64,000 bases of DNA, taken from contig CAWAXG010000071.1 in NCBI GenBank assembly GCA_963785755.1, positions 186,001 to 250,000 on the forward strand, read 5' to 3'. A program made the position numbers and the translations under genes. This document shows positions 33,510 to 43,324 of the stretch, piece by piece. This stretch comes from JACCXG01 sp963785755 (GTDB taxonomy: Bacteria > Acidobacteriota > Vicinamibacteria > Vicinamibacterales > 2-12-FULL-66-21). The notes beneath the pieces were generated by a model. It worked only from the letters and a program-made list of their open reading frames with translations, made no database searches and was not told where the DNA came from. Each line of letters starts with the position of its first letter. The first letter of the stretch is position 1.

Positions 33510-33908
33510 ATGGGACGAATCCTGGCGGGCCTCGAGCGCCGGCATGTGCTGGCCGCGTCGATGCTGGTGACCTTCATGACCGTCCGTGCCTGGCTGCACG
33601 TGCGGCCGAACACAGACTTGAACGTCGGCGGCTACGACATCCACCACCTCTTCACCGGCGTGCTGATCCTGAGCGTGTTTGCGATCCCGGCCATTCTGCG
33701 CCCGCGCTCCGGGACGGGCGGTTCCGTGGCAGTTGCCGGCGTCGGGGTTGGCCTCGGCCTCGTGCTCGACGAGTGGTTCTACCTGATTGTCACCGACGGT
33801 TCGAATGCCGCCTACGTGCAGTGGCCGTCGCTCGTGGGCGGCGCGATTGCCGTCGGCGTCGCCTGCCTGTACGCCCTGGTCTGGCCGGCCGAAAAACGAG
33901 ATATCTGA
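33510..33908 (+). CDS. Small membrane protein of unknown function
   Basis: 132 residues. Membrane segments at about residues 14-28, 46-62, 70-92 and 103-123. Polar loops hold WLHVRPNTDLNVGGYDIHHL and LDEWFYLIVTDGSNAAYVQW, with several His/Asp/Glu residues that could bind metal. No family is recognised. It ends 63 bases before the oligopeptidase gene, whose own promoter lies between. Confidence 0.65.
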   Translation: MGRILAGLERRHVLAASMLVTFMTVRAWLHVRPNTDLNVGGYDIHHLFTGVLILSVFAIPAILRPRSGTGGSVAVAGVGVGLGLVLDEWFYLIVTDGSNAAYVQWPSLVGGAIAVGVACLYALVWPAEKRDI

Positions 33909-33955
33909 ACCCGGCGAGCCCGCAGAATCGAGATCTGACGTTGGGGTGGTAAAGG

Positions 33956-33961
33956 TAAAAT
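33956..33961 (+). promoter_or_regulatory. -10 box of the S9A peptidase gene
   Basis: TAAAAT at 33956-33961 is 10 bases before ATG 33972. A weak TCTGAC at 33934-33939 stands 16 bases upstream. No Shine-Dalgarno sequence separates the -10 box from the start codon. Confidence 0.45.
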
Positions 33962-33971
33962 TGACGCATCT

Positions 33972-36125
33972 ATGAAGAAGATCAGTTCCGCTTTCATGAC
34001 CGCCGTCCCACTGGCCGCGGCGCTCGCGGCGCCCGCGATCCTCGCGCAATCGGAAGGAGACCAGCCTCCGGTCGCCAAGAAGGTCCGCCACGTCACCGAC
34101 ATCCATGGCACCATCCTCACAGACGACTATTTCTGGCTGCGGCAGAAGGGCACTCCTGAGGTAACCGCCTACCTCGAGGCGGAGAACGCCTACACCGAAG
34201 GGGTGATGAAGCCGACCAAGGCGCTTCAGGACACGCTCTACGCCGAGATGCTCGGGCGCATCAAGCAGACCGATCTCAGCGTGCCGTCACGAATCGGCGA
34301 CTACATGTATTACTCCCGCACCGAAGAAGGGAAGCAGTATCCCTACATGTGCCGCCGCAAGGGCAGCATGAGCGGGGCGGAAGAAATCCTGCTCGACCTC
34401 AACAAGCTCGCCGAAGGCCACAAGTTTCTCGGCCTGGGCGGCTACACCGTCAGCGACGATGCGAACTGGCTGGCGTACTCGGTCGATACGACGGGATACC
34501 GTCAATACACGCTGCACGTGAAGGACCTCCGGACCGGGCAGCTGTCGACGGAGAAGATCGAACGCACCCGCTCCATCGTCTGGGCGACCGACAGCAGGAC
34601 GCTGTTCTACTCGACCGAGGATCCGGTCTCGAAGCGCGGCGACAAGGTCTTCCGCCACGTCGTCGGGACCGAGGGCAGCGATCTGATCTTCGAAGAGAAG
34701 GACGAGCTGTTCGACGTCGGCGTCGGCCGATCGCTCGACAGGAAGATCGTGTTCGTCGCGTCCGGAGCGAAGACGTCGAACGAGATTCGGTATGTCCCGG
34801 CCGATACGCCGGCGGCGGCGCCGAAACTGATCCTGGCCCGCCAGGACGGCCACGAGTACGACGTCGACCACTACAACGGCGAGTTCTATATCACCACGAA
34901 CAGGGGAGCGAAGAACTTCAAGGTGGTCAAGGCGCCGCTGGCCGACCCATCGGAGAAGAACTGGAAGCCCTTCATCGAGCACAAGCCGGGATTGCGGATC
35001 GGCGGCCTCTCCTTTTTCGTCAACCACCTGGTCGTATCGGAGCGAGAGGGCGGGCTGAGCTACCTGCGGGTCATCGACATGAAGACGCAGCAGTCGCACC
35101 GCATCGCCACCGACGAGGCCGATTACGCGCTGGGCCTCGCTGCCAATCCCGAGTTCAACACGACGACCGTCCGATTCAACTATCAGTCGATGGTCACGCC
35201 GTCGTCGGTGTACGAATACGACCTGCAGAGCCGACAGCGAACGCTGCTCAAGCGCCAGGATGTGCTCGGCGGCTACACGCCGGCGAACTACGAGGCGCGG
35301 CGAATCTGGGCGGTGGCACGCGACGGCACCAAGGTGCCGGTGTCGATCGTCTACCGCAAAGGCACGAAGTTCGACGGCAGCGCGCCGATGCTGCTGTATG
35401 CCTACGGATCGTACGGCGCCTCGCAGAATCCGACGTTCTCGTCCGCGCGCCTGAGCCTGCTCGATCGCGGCGCGATCTACGCGCTGGCCTACATCCGCGG
35501 CGGCGGCGAGCTCGGCGAGGAATGGCGCGAACAGGGACGGATGATGCAGAAGATGAACACGTTCAACGACTTCATCGACTGCGCCGACTACCTGATCAAG
35601 AACAAGTTCACGTCATCGGAGCGCCTCGTGATCCAAGGCGGCAGCGCCGGCGGACTGCTGATGGGCGCCGTGGTGAACATGCGGCCGGATCTGTTCAAGG
35701 CGGCGGTCGCGCAGGTGCCGTTCGTCGACGTCATCAACACGATGCTCGACGCATCGCTGCCGCTGACGACCAGCGAGTACATCGAATGGGGCAATCCGAA
35801 CAAGAAGGCCGAATTCGACTACATGATCAAGTACTCGCCGTACGACAACATCAAGGCGCAGCGCTATCCGTCGCTCCTCGTGCACGTGTCGGTGAACGAC
35901 AGCCAGGTCCCGTACTGGGAAGGGGCGAAGTTCGTCGCGAAGCTGCGGGCGATGAAGACCGATACGAATGCGCTGCTGTTGAAGACGAACATGGGCGCGG
36001 GTCACGGCGGCGCATCTGGACGCTACGACGCGCTGCGCGAGACGGCGTTCACCTATTCCTACATCCTCTGGCAGATGGGGCTGACCGGCGGCAGCACGAC
36101 CAGCGACGCCGCAGCGCGTCAGTAG
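33972..36125 (+). CDS. Exported prolyl oligopeptidase / oligopeptidase B-like serine peptidase (S9A)
   Basis: 717 residues with a signal peptide (AAALAAPAILAQ). N-terminal motif DDYFWLRQKGTPEVTAYLEAEN and the seven-bladed propeller fit oligopeptidase B. The catalytic domain has DGTKVPVSIVYRKGTKFDGS, LLYAYGSYGASQNPTFS, RGGGELGEEWREQGR, nucleophile Ser in IQGGSAGGLLMGAVVN, Asp in HVSVNDSQVPYWEGAKF and His in NMGAGHGGASGRYD. It cuts short peptides, in classical oligopeptidase B after basic residues. With its signal it should act in the periplasm. The next gene follows 28 bases on with its own ribosome site and is probably in the same transcript. Confidence 0.92.
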   Translation: MKKISSAFMTAVPLAAALAAPAILAQSEGDQPPVAKKVRHVTDIHGTILTDDYFWLRQKGTPEVTAYLEAENAYTEGVMKPTKALQDTLYAEMLGRIKQTDLSVPSRIGDYMYYSRTEEGKQYPYMCRRKGSMSGAEEILLDLNKLAEGHKFLGLGGYTVSDDANWLAYSVDTTGYRQYTLHVKDLRTGQLSTEKIERTRSIVWATDSRTLFYSTEDPVSKRGDKVFRHVVGTEGSDLIFEEKDELFDVGVGRSLDRKIVFVASGAKTSNEIRYVPADTPAAAPKLILARQDGHEYDVDHYNGEFYITTNRGAKNFKVVKAPLADPSEKNWKPFIEHKPGLRIGGLSFFVNHLVVSEREGGLSYLRVIDMKTQQSHRIATDEADYALGLAANPEFNTTTVRFNYQSMVTPSSVYEYDLQSRQRTLLKRQDVLGGYTPANYEARRIWAVARDGTKVPVSIVYRKGTKFDGSAPMLLYAYGSYGASQNPTFSSARLSLLDRGAIYALAYIRGGGELGEEWREQGRMMQKMNTFNDFIDCADYLIKNKFTSSERLVIQGGSAGGLLMGAVVNMRPDLFKAAVAQVPFVDVINTMLDASLPLTTSEYIEWGNPNKKAEFDYMIKYSPYDNIKAQRYPSLLVHVSVNDSQVPYWEGAKFVAKLRAMKTDTNALLLKTNMGAGHGGASGRYDALRETAFTYSYILWQMGLTGGSTTSDAAARQ

Positions 36126-36153
36126 AGAAGCCAGGAGAGAAGAGGAAGACACG

Positions 36154-36627
36154 ATGAAGCGAATGTTGATCGCGGCCGTGATGCTCGCGGGCATCGCGGC
36201 CGCCGCCGGTATGAACGCCGCGCAGACCACAGCGCCGCGCGCTCAGGCCTCACCCGCGGCCGCCGCCCGGACGACGTGGTTCTTCTACACGGTGAAGTGG
36301 GGCTTTCAGGACGAGTTCCTCGACCTGTTTCAGCGCAATCACTATCCGGTCCTCAAGGCACGGCTCGATGCCGGACATTACGCCTCGATCCGGACGTTCA
36401 CGCCGACCTATCACGGCGACGGACGCGCGGACTGGACGTTTGCCGTCGAGTTGATCGAGCGCGCCGGAACGACGGGCGCCCCGACCGAGCAGGAGATCAT
36501 CAAGAAGCTGTATCCGGACCAGGCGAAGTTCCGCAAGGAAGAGCAGCGGCGATTCGAGCTGCTCGAGGCGCACTGGGACGTGCCGCTGAACGCCGTCGAC
36601 TTCGAATCGCGTTCGCCCAGCCGATAG
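36154..36627 (+). CDS. Small secreted protein of unknown function
   Basis: 157 residues with signal MLAGIAAAAGMNAAQ. The mature part WFFYTVKWGFQDEFLDLFQR, NHYPVLKARLDAGHYASIRT and DWTFAVELIER looks like a ferredoxin-like alpha/beta fold of the dimeric barrel kind, with a long C-terminal helix KFRKEEQRRFELLEAHWDVP. Spacing to the peptidase gene suggests an operon. The function is unknown. Confidence 0.7.
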   Translation: MKRMLIAAVMLAGIAAAAGMNAAQTTAPRAQASPAAAARTTWFFYTVKWGFQDEFLDLFQRNHYPVLKARLDAGHYASIRTFTPTYHGDGRADWTFAVELIERAGTTGAPTEQEIIKKLYPDQAKFRKEEQRRFELLEAHWDVPLNAVDFESRSPSR

Positions 36628-36670
36628 TTAGGCTCGTACTGGCGGTCTCTTCAATCGGACTCTGCGTGCA

Positions 36671-37768
36671 CTAGCGGACGGGAAGGCCGGCGCCCGGCCG
36701 CAGCGCATTCCAATCGATTCCCAGCCAGCCCGCCATCGTGGCCGCCGCCTGATTCGTGTGCAGGGGGGCGTGATCCCGCCACTCGCCCCGGCGCGTCAGG
36801 CGCGGCGAGATGAACGCCATCCAGACGTCCTGCGCCCCTTCAACCTTGGCGCCGTGGTTCCGCCAGTCCTGTGGCGTACGGCCGCGCCCGTGATCCGTCG
36901 TGATCAGGATGTGCGTCCGGCCGCGATACTCGGACTGGGATTGCAGCCATTCCCACAGCTGCCGGAAATAGCTGTCCGTCCTCGAGTAGGTTTCAAGGAC
37001 GCGATCGTAGCGGCCGTCATGTGCCCAGTCGTCGGTCTCGCCGAGGGCGAGATACAGAACCCGCGGCTTCGCCGTGCGCAGGTGGCTCATCGCCAGCCCG
37101 AATGTGTAGGCGTCGTGGCGAACGGAATTCCAGGGCGTCGGCGTTTCGAACTGCATGCGGCTCAATTCCCGCGCCGCGGGATCCGGGCTGTCCAATGCTT
37201 CGAATCCGGCATTGACCGTCAAGGCGCCTGGCGTGTGTTCCGCGATCTCGTTGAACACTTCCCATGAGCCGAAGGCCGCTGCCTTCGACGCGGGTAGCTT
37301 CAGCCGCGCGCGCAGCTCCTCGAGCAGCGTGACGTACGGGTTCTGCACCCGATCGTTGCTCTTGATGACGTCGTCGTGCGCTTCGCCAAGGAGAATCTCC
37401 GAATAGCCTGGAAACGAGAACCGATGCGTGTTCGTCAGCGTCACGGAGCTCTTCAACCGCACGTTGCCCGCGACCGACCCATGTTTGGCCATCAGCTCGC
37501 GCCAGAAGAACGGCATGAGCTTCTCGCGCCGGGCTTCGGGTGTATCGGCGTAGAACCGTTTGTAGGTCGCGTGCGCCTCCAGCTTCGCGTCCTTGGCCAG
37601 CGTGGAACGCAGGATCTCCGCGTCGAGCCCGCCGAACACCTCCTCGATGCGGGCGCCGTCGAGCGTGATGAGGATCACGGTGTCGGTCGATGACGGAGAA
37701 GGTTGAGTGGCTGGGGAAACAGGGAAGACCAGGAGCGAAAGCAGGAGAACGAAACAGTGTCGGCTCAT
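36671..37768 (-). CDS. Alkaline-phosphatase-superfamily protein, exported
   Basis: 365 residues with an N-terminal signal (FVLLLSLLVFPVSPA). The superfamily core is visible: TVILITLDGARIEEVFGG (metal Asp, and the position where Thr/Ser is the nucleophile), TNTHRFSFPGYSEILLGEAHDD, LYLALGETDDWAHDGRYDRV (metal Asp/His) and GRTHILITTDHGRGRTPQDW with RNHG (late metal ligands). Such proteins are phosphatases, phosphodiesterases or sulfatases. The formylglycine C/S-x-P-x-R signature of sulfatases is absent. Confidence 0.88.
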   Translation of the reverse strand: MSRHCFVLLLSLLVFPVSPATQPSPSSTDTVILITLDGARIEEVFGGLDAEILRSTLAKDAKLEAHATYKRFYADTPEARREKLMPFFWRELMAKHGSVAGNVRLKSSVTLTNTHRFSFPGYSEILLGEAHDDVIKSNDRVQNPYVTLLEELRARLKLPASKAAAFGSWEVFNEIAEHTPGALTVNAGFEALDSPDPAARELSRMQFETPTPWNSVRHDAYTFGLAMSHLRTAKPRVLYLALGETDDWAHDGRYDRVLETYSRTDSYFRQLWEWLQSQSEYRGRTHILITTDHGRGRTPQDWRNHGAKVEGAQDVWMAFISPRLTRRGEWRDHAPLHTNQAAATMAGWLGIDWNALRPGAGLPVR

Positions 37769-37814
37769 GATGCTTCGCGACTCTGCTTCAACTGCGCCAC
37801 GCCGTCAAGAGCTG

Positions 37815-39632
37815 TTACCGCGACGTGACCTTGATGTCATGGATCTTCTTTTCGTATTCAGTGAGGGCTATGCGCGCCGCGTCGCCGATCAACCTCTCGA
37901 GCACGGCCGGATCGAACCATTCGCCCTGCTCGAGGTCGTCGGTCTGCATGACGAAGTAGTCACCCGGCGGAAGGTTGCGGATCGAGTAGCGTCCCTGCGC
38001 GTCGGCGCGCACCGCCGCAATCCGGCGCGAGTTGAAGAACCAGGAGGTCCGATTCGTGCTGAACGCAATGACGACGGCCGATAGCGGCTCGCCGCGGGCA
38101 TCAGTCACCGTGCCGGTCAGCTCCGAGGCGCGATCGGAAAACGTGACAACGAGGTCGGCTTCGCTGTTCCGGAATTCGAGCGGCTCGTCGAGGATGTCGC
38201 GTCCGTTCAGGATCGCTGACTTCAACCACCAGCGGCCGAGAGGCGTTCGACTGCCGGGCAGCGGTCCCGTGCGAAACGGACCGGGCTGCATGCCATGGAC
38301 GGCAAATCCTCCATCCGGCTCGGGCTGCACGATCGGCGTAAACATGCCGATCGGTATGGAGGTCAGCGGCAGCGAGAGCCGTCCCGCCGGGAGCCGAGGC
38401 GCCATCCCGCTGCCTTCGAAGGCGACGCGGCCCTGGATGCTCAGGCCGGGTTGAGGCGCAAGCACGAGATCGGGGATGTCCTGACCGTTGACGACGACGT
38501 CGGTCATCGCCCAGTGCGCCGGCGGCATGACCGGGGCGTTGGGGCCTGACGCGGGAACGAACCGCGCCATCACCGTGTACTCGCCTGGCGGTACTCCGCT
38601 GAACGTGAAACGGCCATCAGCGAGCGCTCTTGACTGACGCATCGGGCCCTCGCCGAACATGCCCTGATTCTTCTGCACGAGCATGATGGCGGCTGACTGC
38701 GGGTTCCCCGCGTTCACGACAACGGTTCCTTGAACCGTCGCCGCCGGCACGTAATCCATCTGGAAGTCGACGCTTCCGCGCTCCTCTCCAGCGTTGACGC
38801 TGACGCGCCTGGCCTGCGCAACCGCGGCGGTTCCGGGATAGAAGATTTGCGCGAAAGTGACCCTCCGCGGCGGCTCCGTCGGCGCCGGCGCCGGCGCCGG
38901 TACGGGTGCAGGGCGAGGTGGAACTATCGGGCCGGGGGTTCTCGAAACCGAGAGGCTGGCCGGTGCGCGAACGTCGGCGAGCGCGCGTTTGATGTCCGAT
39001 GCCGAAAGCATCTGCAGATCGGCACCCGCATTCGGGCCACGCTGCTGCGCGGCGATGAGGTATTCGCCGGCCGGCAGGCCGAAGATCCGATAAATGCCCC
39101 GGTCGTCGCTGGGGGATATCGTCATCCCGGCGGGGACGAGCCGCCGCTCGCCGCCCGCTCCAAGATACCGCCAGGTCAATGCCACGACGGTGATGCCCGC
39201 GGCAGGCTGCCCGTCGGGATCCGTCACGATGCCGGTAATCGCCGCGCCGCGCGGCATGGCCATGTCGAGCCTGCGCACTTCGCCGCGGCGCAACGCTATC
39301 GCCGTGCCGGGACGGGCTGGCCGCCTCGCGCCGAAGTTGACTGCGACGTACCCTTCCTTCACCGCGCCGACCGTATAGCTCCCCGGCGGCACGGCATCGA
39401 AAGAGAAAACGCCGTCGTCGTTGGTGAGCGTCGTGCGGCCCACGATCAGCTCCGGTCCGTTCAGGGTCACGCGCGCCCGGCGTAATGGCTTCGGCTCCGC
39501 CGCATCGGTCGTGACGACTCCCCATACGCGGCCATCTCCCGTCACCAGCGGACGGGCGCCATCTCTGGGCTGTTGCGCAAGCGCAGACACGGCCATCAGC
39601 GCGCTGGCGAGGAGGGCAGCGAGCGTGCGCAT
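37815..39632 (-). CDS. Secreted carboxypeptidase-regulatory-like repeat protein (downstream copy)
   Basis: 605 residues from the ATG at 39632, which shares a base with the upstream gene's stop. Signal MRTLAALLASALMAVSALAQ. The mature protein is a string of Ig-like CarboxypepD_reg/SpaA-type modules: GRVWGVVTTDAAEPKPLRRA, TNDDGVFSFDAVPPGSYTV, AAITGIVTDPDGQPAAGITV, DDRGIYRIFGLPAGEYLIA, RFTFSGVPPGEYTVMARF, ELTGTVTDARGEPLSAVVIA and GRYSIRNLPPGDYFVMQTDD. A Pro/Ala-rich linker lies near residue 240. No catalytic domain is present. It probably acts outside the cell as a structural or binding protein. It is a paralogue of the adjacent upstream gene. Confidence 0.85.
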   Translation of the reverse strand: MRTLAALLASALMAVSALAQQPRDGARPLVTGDGRVWGVVTTDAAEPKPLRRARVTLNGPELIVGRTTLTNDDGVFSFDAVPPGSYTVGAVKEGYVAVNFGARRPARPGTAIALRRGEVRRLDMAMPRGAAITGIVTDPDGQPAAGITVVALTWRYLGAGGERRLVPAGMTISPSDDRGIYRIFGLPAGEYLIAAQQRGPNAGADLQMLSASDIKRALADVRAPASLSVSRTPGPIVPPRPAPVPAPAPAPTEPPRRVTFAQIFYPGTAAVAQARRVSVNAGEERGSVDFQMDYVPAATVQGTVVVNAGNPQSAAIMLVQKNQGMFGEGPMRQSRALADGRFTFSGVPPGEYTVMARFVPASGPNAPVMPPAHWAMTDVVVNGQDIPDLVLAPQPGLSIQGRVAFEGSGMAPRLPAGRLSLPLTSIPIGMFTPIVQPEPDGGFAVHGMQPGPFRTGPLPGSRTPLGRWWLKSAILNGRDILDEPLEFRNSEADLVVTFSDRASELTGTVTDARGEPLSAVVIAFSTNRTSWFFNSRRIAAVRADAQGRYSIRNLPPGDYFVMQTDDLEQGEWFDPAVLERLIGDAARIALTEYEKKIHDIKVTSR

Positions 39633-41549
39633 CAGCGGACCTCGCGCGTTCGAAGATCCACGACTCTCTGGTCGCCTTCGGCAATCGTGAGTCGTGTGGC
39701 CATTCTCGCGATCAGGTCCAATGACCCGGTGTCCTGCCAATCGACGGCGTGCTCGTCGGGAATGGCGACGACGTAATAGTCGCCGGCCGGCAGTGACGTG
39801 AAGCTGTACTCGCCGGACGCCGAAGTGCGGGTGCTTCGCATGCGTCGAGCGCCGGGGCCATAGTTCGACCAGCGCTGCGGATCGCTGGGGAAGAGCAGGA
39901 CCAACGCGCCATCATCCGGCTGATTCTTTGCGGTTCGTACCGCGCCGCGGATGCCGGTCCAGCGATCCGTGAACGTGATGACGACTCCGGTCAGATGGTC
40001 GTGCAAATCCACGGGCGTTTCCGACAGGTCTGTTCCCTGGTACATCGCGGACTTGAACATCCACCCGGTCGGCGAGCCGCCGACGCGAAGAAAGTAGCGG
40101 CCCGCGGGAAGTCCAACCGTCCTGAACTCGCCGGTCACGTCGACGGGATTCGGCCCGACCATCATCGGCGAGTCGGCGGGCACACCGTCCACCGGGTCGA
40201 TGATCACGGGGACCTGCCGCAACTGAGCCGCCACCGGTCTGTCGCCTTTGCCTTCGAACGCGAAATGACCGCTGATCCTCAACCCGTTCTGCAGCACGAC
40301 GGCGATGTCGTTCACGTCCGATCCGCCGATCACCAGCGGCACCTGAGCCCAGAGCACGTCGTCGGCATTGGCCGGCGGGTTGAACCCGGCCACGCGCCTG
40401 ATCACGCGCAGCGTGTACTGTCCGGCCGGAACGGTGGGTAACGTGAAGTTGCCGGCGCGATTCGTCAGCGTCGACGGACTCTCCTGGTCGAGCGCGATGC
40501 GCTCGACGCCGGAGGGCACCAGACGGATCGGCACTCCGGTGATGACGCCATCGGGGCTGGTCAGTGCGCCGGAGACGCGGACGGCCGGTACCGCGTTGAG
40601 CTGGAGATCGACCCCGATGCGTTCTTCGCCGGAAGTCAGCGAGAGGGTTCCTGCCTCGGAAGCCGGCTGGCCCTGCGGATGGAACGCGAGGGGAAAGGTG
40701 ATCAGGCGGCTGCCAGCGATCCCCGCGACCGCCGTGCCAGGACCCATCGAGACCATCGTTTCGCCGATCTGGAGGGCCGCGGATTGCCGGGGCTCTGCGA
40801 TCCGGGATTCATGGACACGGGGCCCTCGAAAAACGGGCTCGAGGATCCGGCTGCCCGGACGGTAGTCGTGAACTCCAGAGGCGCGGACGCTGGCGCGGCG
40901 CAGGCGCAGACCATGTACTCGCCCGGCAGGAGGCCAGCGATGCGATACATGCCCCGGTCATCGGTCCCCGAAGCGCCCGTGCCAACAAAGCGGCCCCTGC
41001 CGCCGGCAGGCGAACGGCGAAATGCTCGAACGATCATCCCGACGATCGGCTCGCCGCGCTCGTCGACCACCGTGCCGGAAATCGCTCCCAGTTTCCACAC
41101 CCTGACGATGACGTCGCCAGCACGTTGTCCTTCCTCGAGCGTGACCGCCTGTGAGGGTCCTGCCGGCCGGCGGCGGCCGCTGGCGCCTTCGGCGTAGCCA
41201 GCTTTCGACGCGGTCACGGTGAAGGCGCCTCTCGGAAGATCGCGGAAGACGAAATAGCCGTCGGCGCTGGTCAGGATGCGAGGCAGCGGTGGCATCCCGC
41301 CTCGGGCCAAGGTGACCCCATTCTGGGTCCGGAAGGCTGCGATCGTCGCACTGCCCTGGAGGTTCACGACGGCCCCGGCGATCGGCCGGCTCGTCGCGGC
41401 ATCGACGACCTGACCGACGATCAGTCCCGACGGCGCGGCCGGCGAAGGCTGACTGTCCCGCTAGTGGAGGCCGACGAGGCCGCAAGCGCCGCGAGCGTCG
41501 CAATAATGAAGAGCAGGCTGACGAACGATAGCCTGCGCGCTGCTGTCAT
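39632..41549 (-). pseudogene. Carboxypeptidase-regulatory-like repeat protein (upstream copy), two frameshifts
   Basis: Assembled from three frames on the minus strand. ATG at 41549 gives signal MTAARRLSFVSLLFIIATLA. One missing base near 41458 moves to the frame that reads QPSPAAPSGLIVGQVVDAAT, then VVNLQGSATIAAFRTQNGV and GGRGRFVGTGASGTDDRGMY. One missing base near 40850 moves to the frame that reads AALQIGETMVSMGPG through GEYSFTSLPAGDYYV to the stop at 39632. The restored length of about 639 residues agrees with the neighbouring paralogue. A TAAGAT -10-like box and the palindrome CTGGCGCCAG (41558-41567) lie just before the start. Confidence 0.85.
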
Positions 41550-41557
41550 GGAGTCTC

Positions 41558-41567
41558 CTGGCGCCAG
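41558..41567. promoter_or_regulatory. Ten-base palindrome before the repeat-protein gene
   Basis: CTGGCGCCAG is a perfect palindrome located between a minus-strand TAAGAT box and the AGGAGA ribosome site. Its position would suit an operator, but no regulator is known. Confidence 0.35.
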
Positions 41568-41750
41568 AATCTTATCCGACTGAAAGACGTTCGTGAGCCC
41601 GGTGCGGACGGGTAATCGGCCGGCGGCGGCAATAAAACCAGTCCAGCGCGCAGCCCATGCGTCCTAGTACGATTAGGCGGTCGCAGCCAGGCAGCCTGAG
41701 CCGGTGGGACGACCGGAAAGAGTGACGGGTCGAATTACGGGAGATCGCGC

Positions 41751-42152
41751 ATGTCTTCTGACAAGTACACGAAAGTCGTTCTGACGATCATCGCCGCATG
41801 CCTCGTGTGGCTCTGCGCGAATACGATCGGCCATCCCCTCAACGCCCAGTCCACGGCCCTTGCCTCCGATCGCGCACAACCCGTCGTGATCGTCGGATGG
41901 GGCACCATCGACGGCCGCGGACGCATCACCCTGACCATGAATGCCGACCGGAACAATCCCACGACCGATCCAAGGATTCCGGTGACGATCATGGACTCGA
42001 TGGTTCCTCTGGACGTGAAGCTCGAGTACACGGAAACTCGTCCGCTTCCCGTCGGCATCTCGCGCATCAAGCAGACCGGCGACTGGGAGCCGATCCGTTC
42101 GGCCGTCGAGGAAGAGCCGGTCCGGCCCAAGCCGGGCGGGCGTCAGAAATAG
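41751..42152 (+). CDS. Membrane-anchored small protein of unknown function
   Basis: 133 residues. N-terminal anchor VVLTIIAACLVWLCANTIG, then QPVVIVGWGTIDGRGRITLT, PRIPVTIMDSMVPLDVKLEY and GISRIKQTGDWEPIRSAVEE. It appears to be a short beta-rich domain held at the inner membrane or exported. No family name is recalled. A GGGAGA ribosome site lies upstream. DoxX follows 43 bases on. Confidence 0.65.
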   Translation: MSSDKYTKVVLTIIAACLVWLCANTIGHPLNAQSTALASDRAQPVVIVGWGTIDGRGRITLTMNADRNNPTTDPRIPVTIMDSMVPLDVKLEYTETRPLPVGISRIKQTGDWEPIRSAVEEEPVRPKPGGRQK

Positions 42153-42195
42153 GGCGGAGCTTTGCGCCGCGTTACGATCGAAGTGGAGGTCTTCG

Positions 42196-42567
42196 ATGGA
42201 ACGCGTGCTTGGACGTTTTTCGCCGTATATCTACGGCGCGCTGCGAATCGTGGCGGGGATCCTGTTCGCTCTTCACGGCGCGCAGAAGCTGCTCGGGATG
42301 TTCGGCGGCAGACAAGTGCCGTTGATGACGCAACTCGGGCTCGCCGGTGGCATCGAGCTCGTGTGCGGGCTGCTCATCGCCGCGGGCATTTTCACGAGTG
42401 CGGCCGCATTCCTCGCCAGCGGAGAAATGGCGAGCGCCTATTTCATCGCTCATGTGCCCCGGGGGCCGATACCGCTCCAGAACGGCGGCGAGCTCGCCGT
42501 CATCTACTGTTTCCTCTTCCTGTACATCGCGTCGCGTGGCACGGTGGCGCTCGGTCTCAGGCGCTGA
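42196..42567 (+). CDS. DoxX-family membrane protein
   Basis: 123 residues, four membrane segments. Signature LRIVAGILFALHGAQKLLGM, then AGGIELVCGLLIAAGIFTS, MASAYFIAHVPRG and GGELAVIYCFLFLYIASRG. DoxX-like proteins occur with thiosulfate:quinone oxidation in archaea and with redox stress responses in bacteria. No such partner gene is adjacent. Ribosome site GGAGG is eight bases before the ATG. Confidence 0.9.
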   Translation: MERVLGRFSPYIYGALRIVAGILFALHGAQKLLGMFGGRQVPLMTQLGLAGGIELVCGLLIAAGIFTSAAAFLASGEMASAYFIAHVPRGPIPLQNGGELAVIYCFLFLYIASRGTVALGLRR

Positions 42568-42611
42568 CGCCGGCGCTCAGCGCTCATCGTAGACGTCAGT
42601 GCTCTTGTCCA

Positions 42612-43070
42612 TCATGGCTCGAGCGCAATGATTCGAGCGTTGCGTTCGGGGAGTTGCAGGCGCGCGATGCTGGGCTTGAGGTTGAACCGCGCGGGCCCGG
42701 CCGCACCGGGATTGATCACCAGCGTGGAACGGACCTGCTTCACGAGCGCGCGGTGAGTATGCCCGTACACGATCACGTCGGCGTCATAGCGTTCGACCAG
42801 CCGCTCCGGTGTGGGGCTGCCGATCTCGTGACCGTGGCTCACGTGCAGGCGAATGCCCTCGAACTCGCGGTCGATCGAGGCCTGCAGCGTGCCGTCGGGC
42901 AGATCGACATTGCCAAACACCGCGTGCACCGGCGCGAGAGCCGCCAGCGCATCGAGGACGCTCCGCCGGCCGACGTCACCCGCGTGCAGAATCACGTCGA
43001 CACCATCCAGCGCGCGAAGGGCTGTTTCGCGAATCAATCCGTGGGTATCGGCGATGAGCCCGACCACCAT
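42612..43070 (-). CDS. YfcE/MJ0936-like metallophosphoesterase
   Basis: 152 residues. Metallophosphoesterase motifs in order: GLIADTHGLIRETAL (D-x-H), DVILHAGDVGRRSVL (GDxx), HAVFGNVDLPDG (GNxD), LHVSHGHEIGSP (GH) and VIVYGHTHRALV (GHTH). These bind two metals and hydrolyse phosphodiesters; the physiological substrate of this subgroup is not settled. A TACACT box on the minus strand (43084-43079) lies eight bases before the ATG. Confidence 0.92.
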   Translation of the reverse strand: MVVGLIADTHGLIRETALRALDGVDVILHAGDVGRRSVLDALAALAPVHAVFGNVDLPDGTLQASIDREFEGIRLHVSHGHEIGSPTPERLVERYDADVIVYGHTHRALVKQVRSTLVINPGAAGPARFNLKPSIARLQLPERNARIIALEP

Positions 43071-43324
43071 CGGACGTCAGTGTATCGTGGCCCGAGCGGG
43101 CGATTACGAATTCCGGCGCCCTCCGGCAGGCCGTGGGCTTCCACGACAAAGGTCCCCCGATTGTCTCAGCTTGGTACGGTGCTTACCGCACACACCCCCG
43201 AAATTGCCCCGGATCTTCGGGCGTCCCTGCTGGCCCTCCTTTTGCTCCGGACCAAGGCACCCCAGCACATCGCGCTCCCTGCCGTCGTTGGTTGATGCAG
43301 GAAGCGTGTGCACGTGTACCCCTT

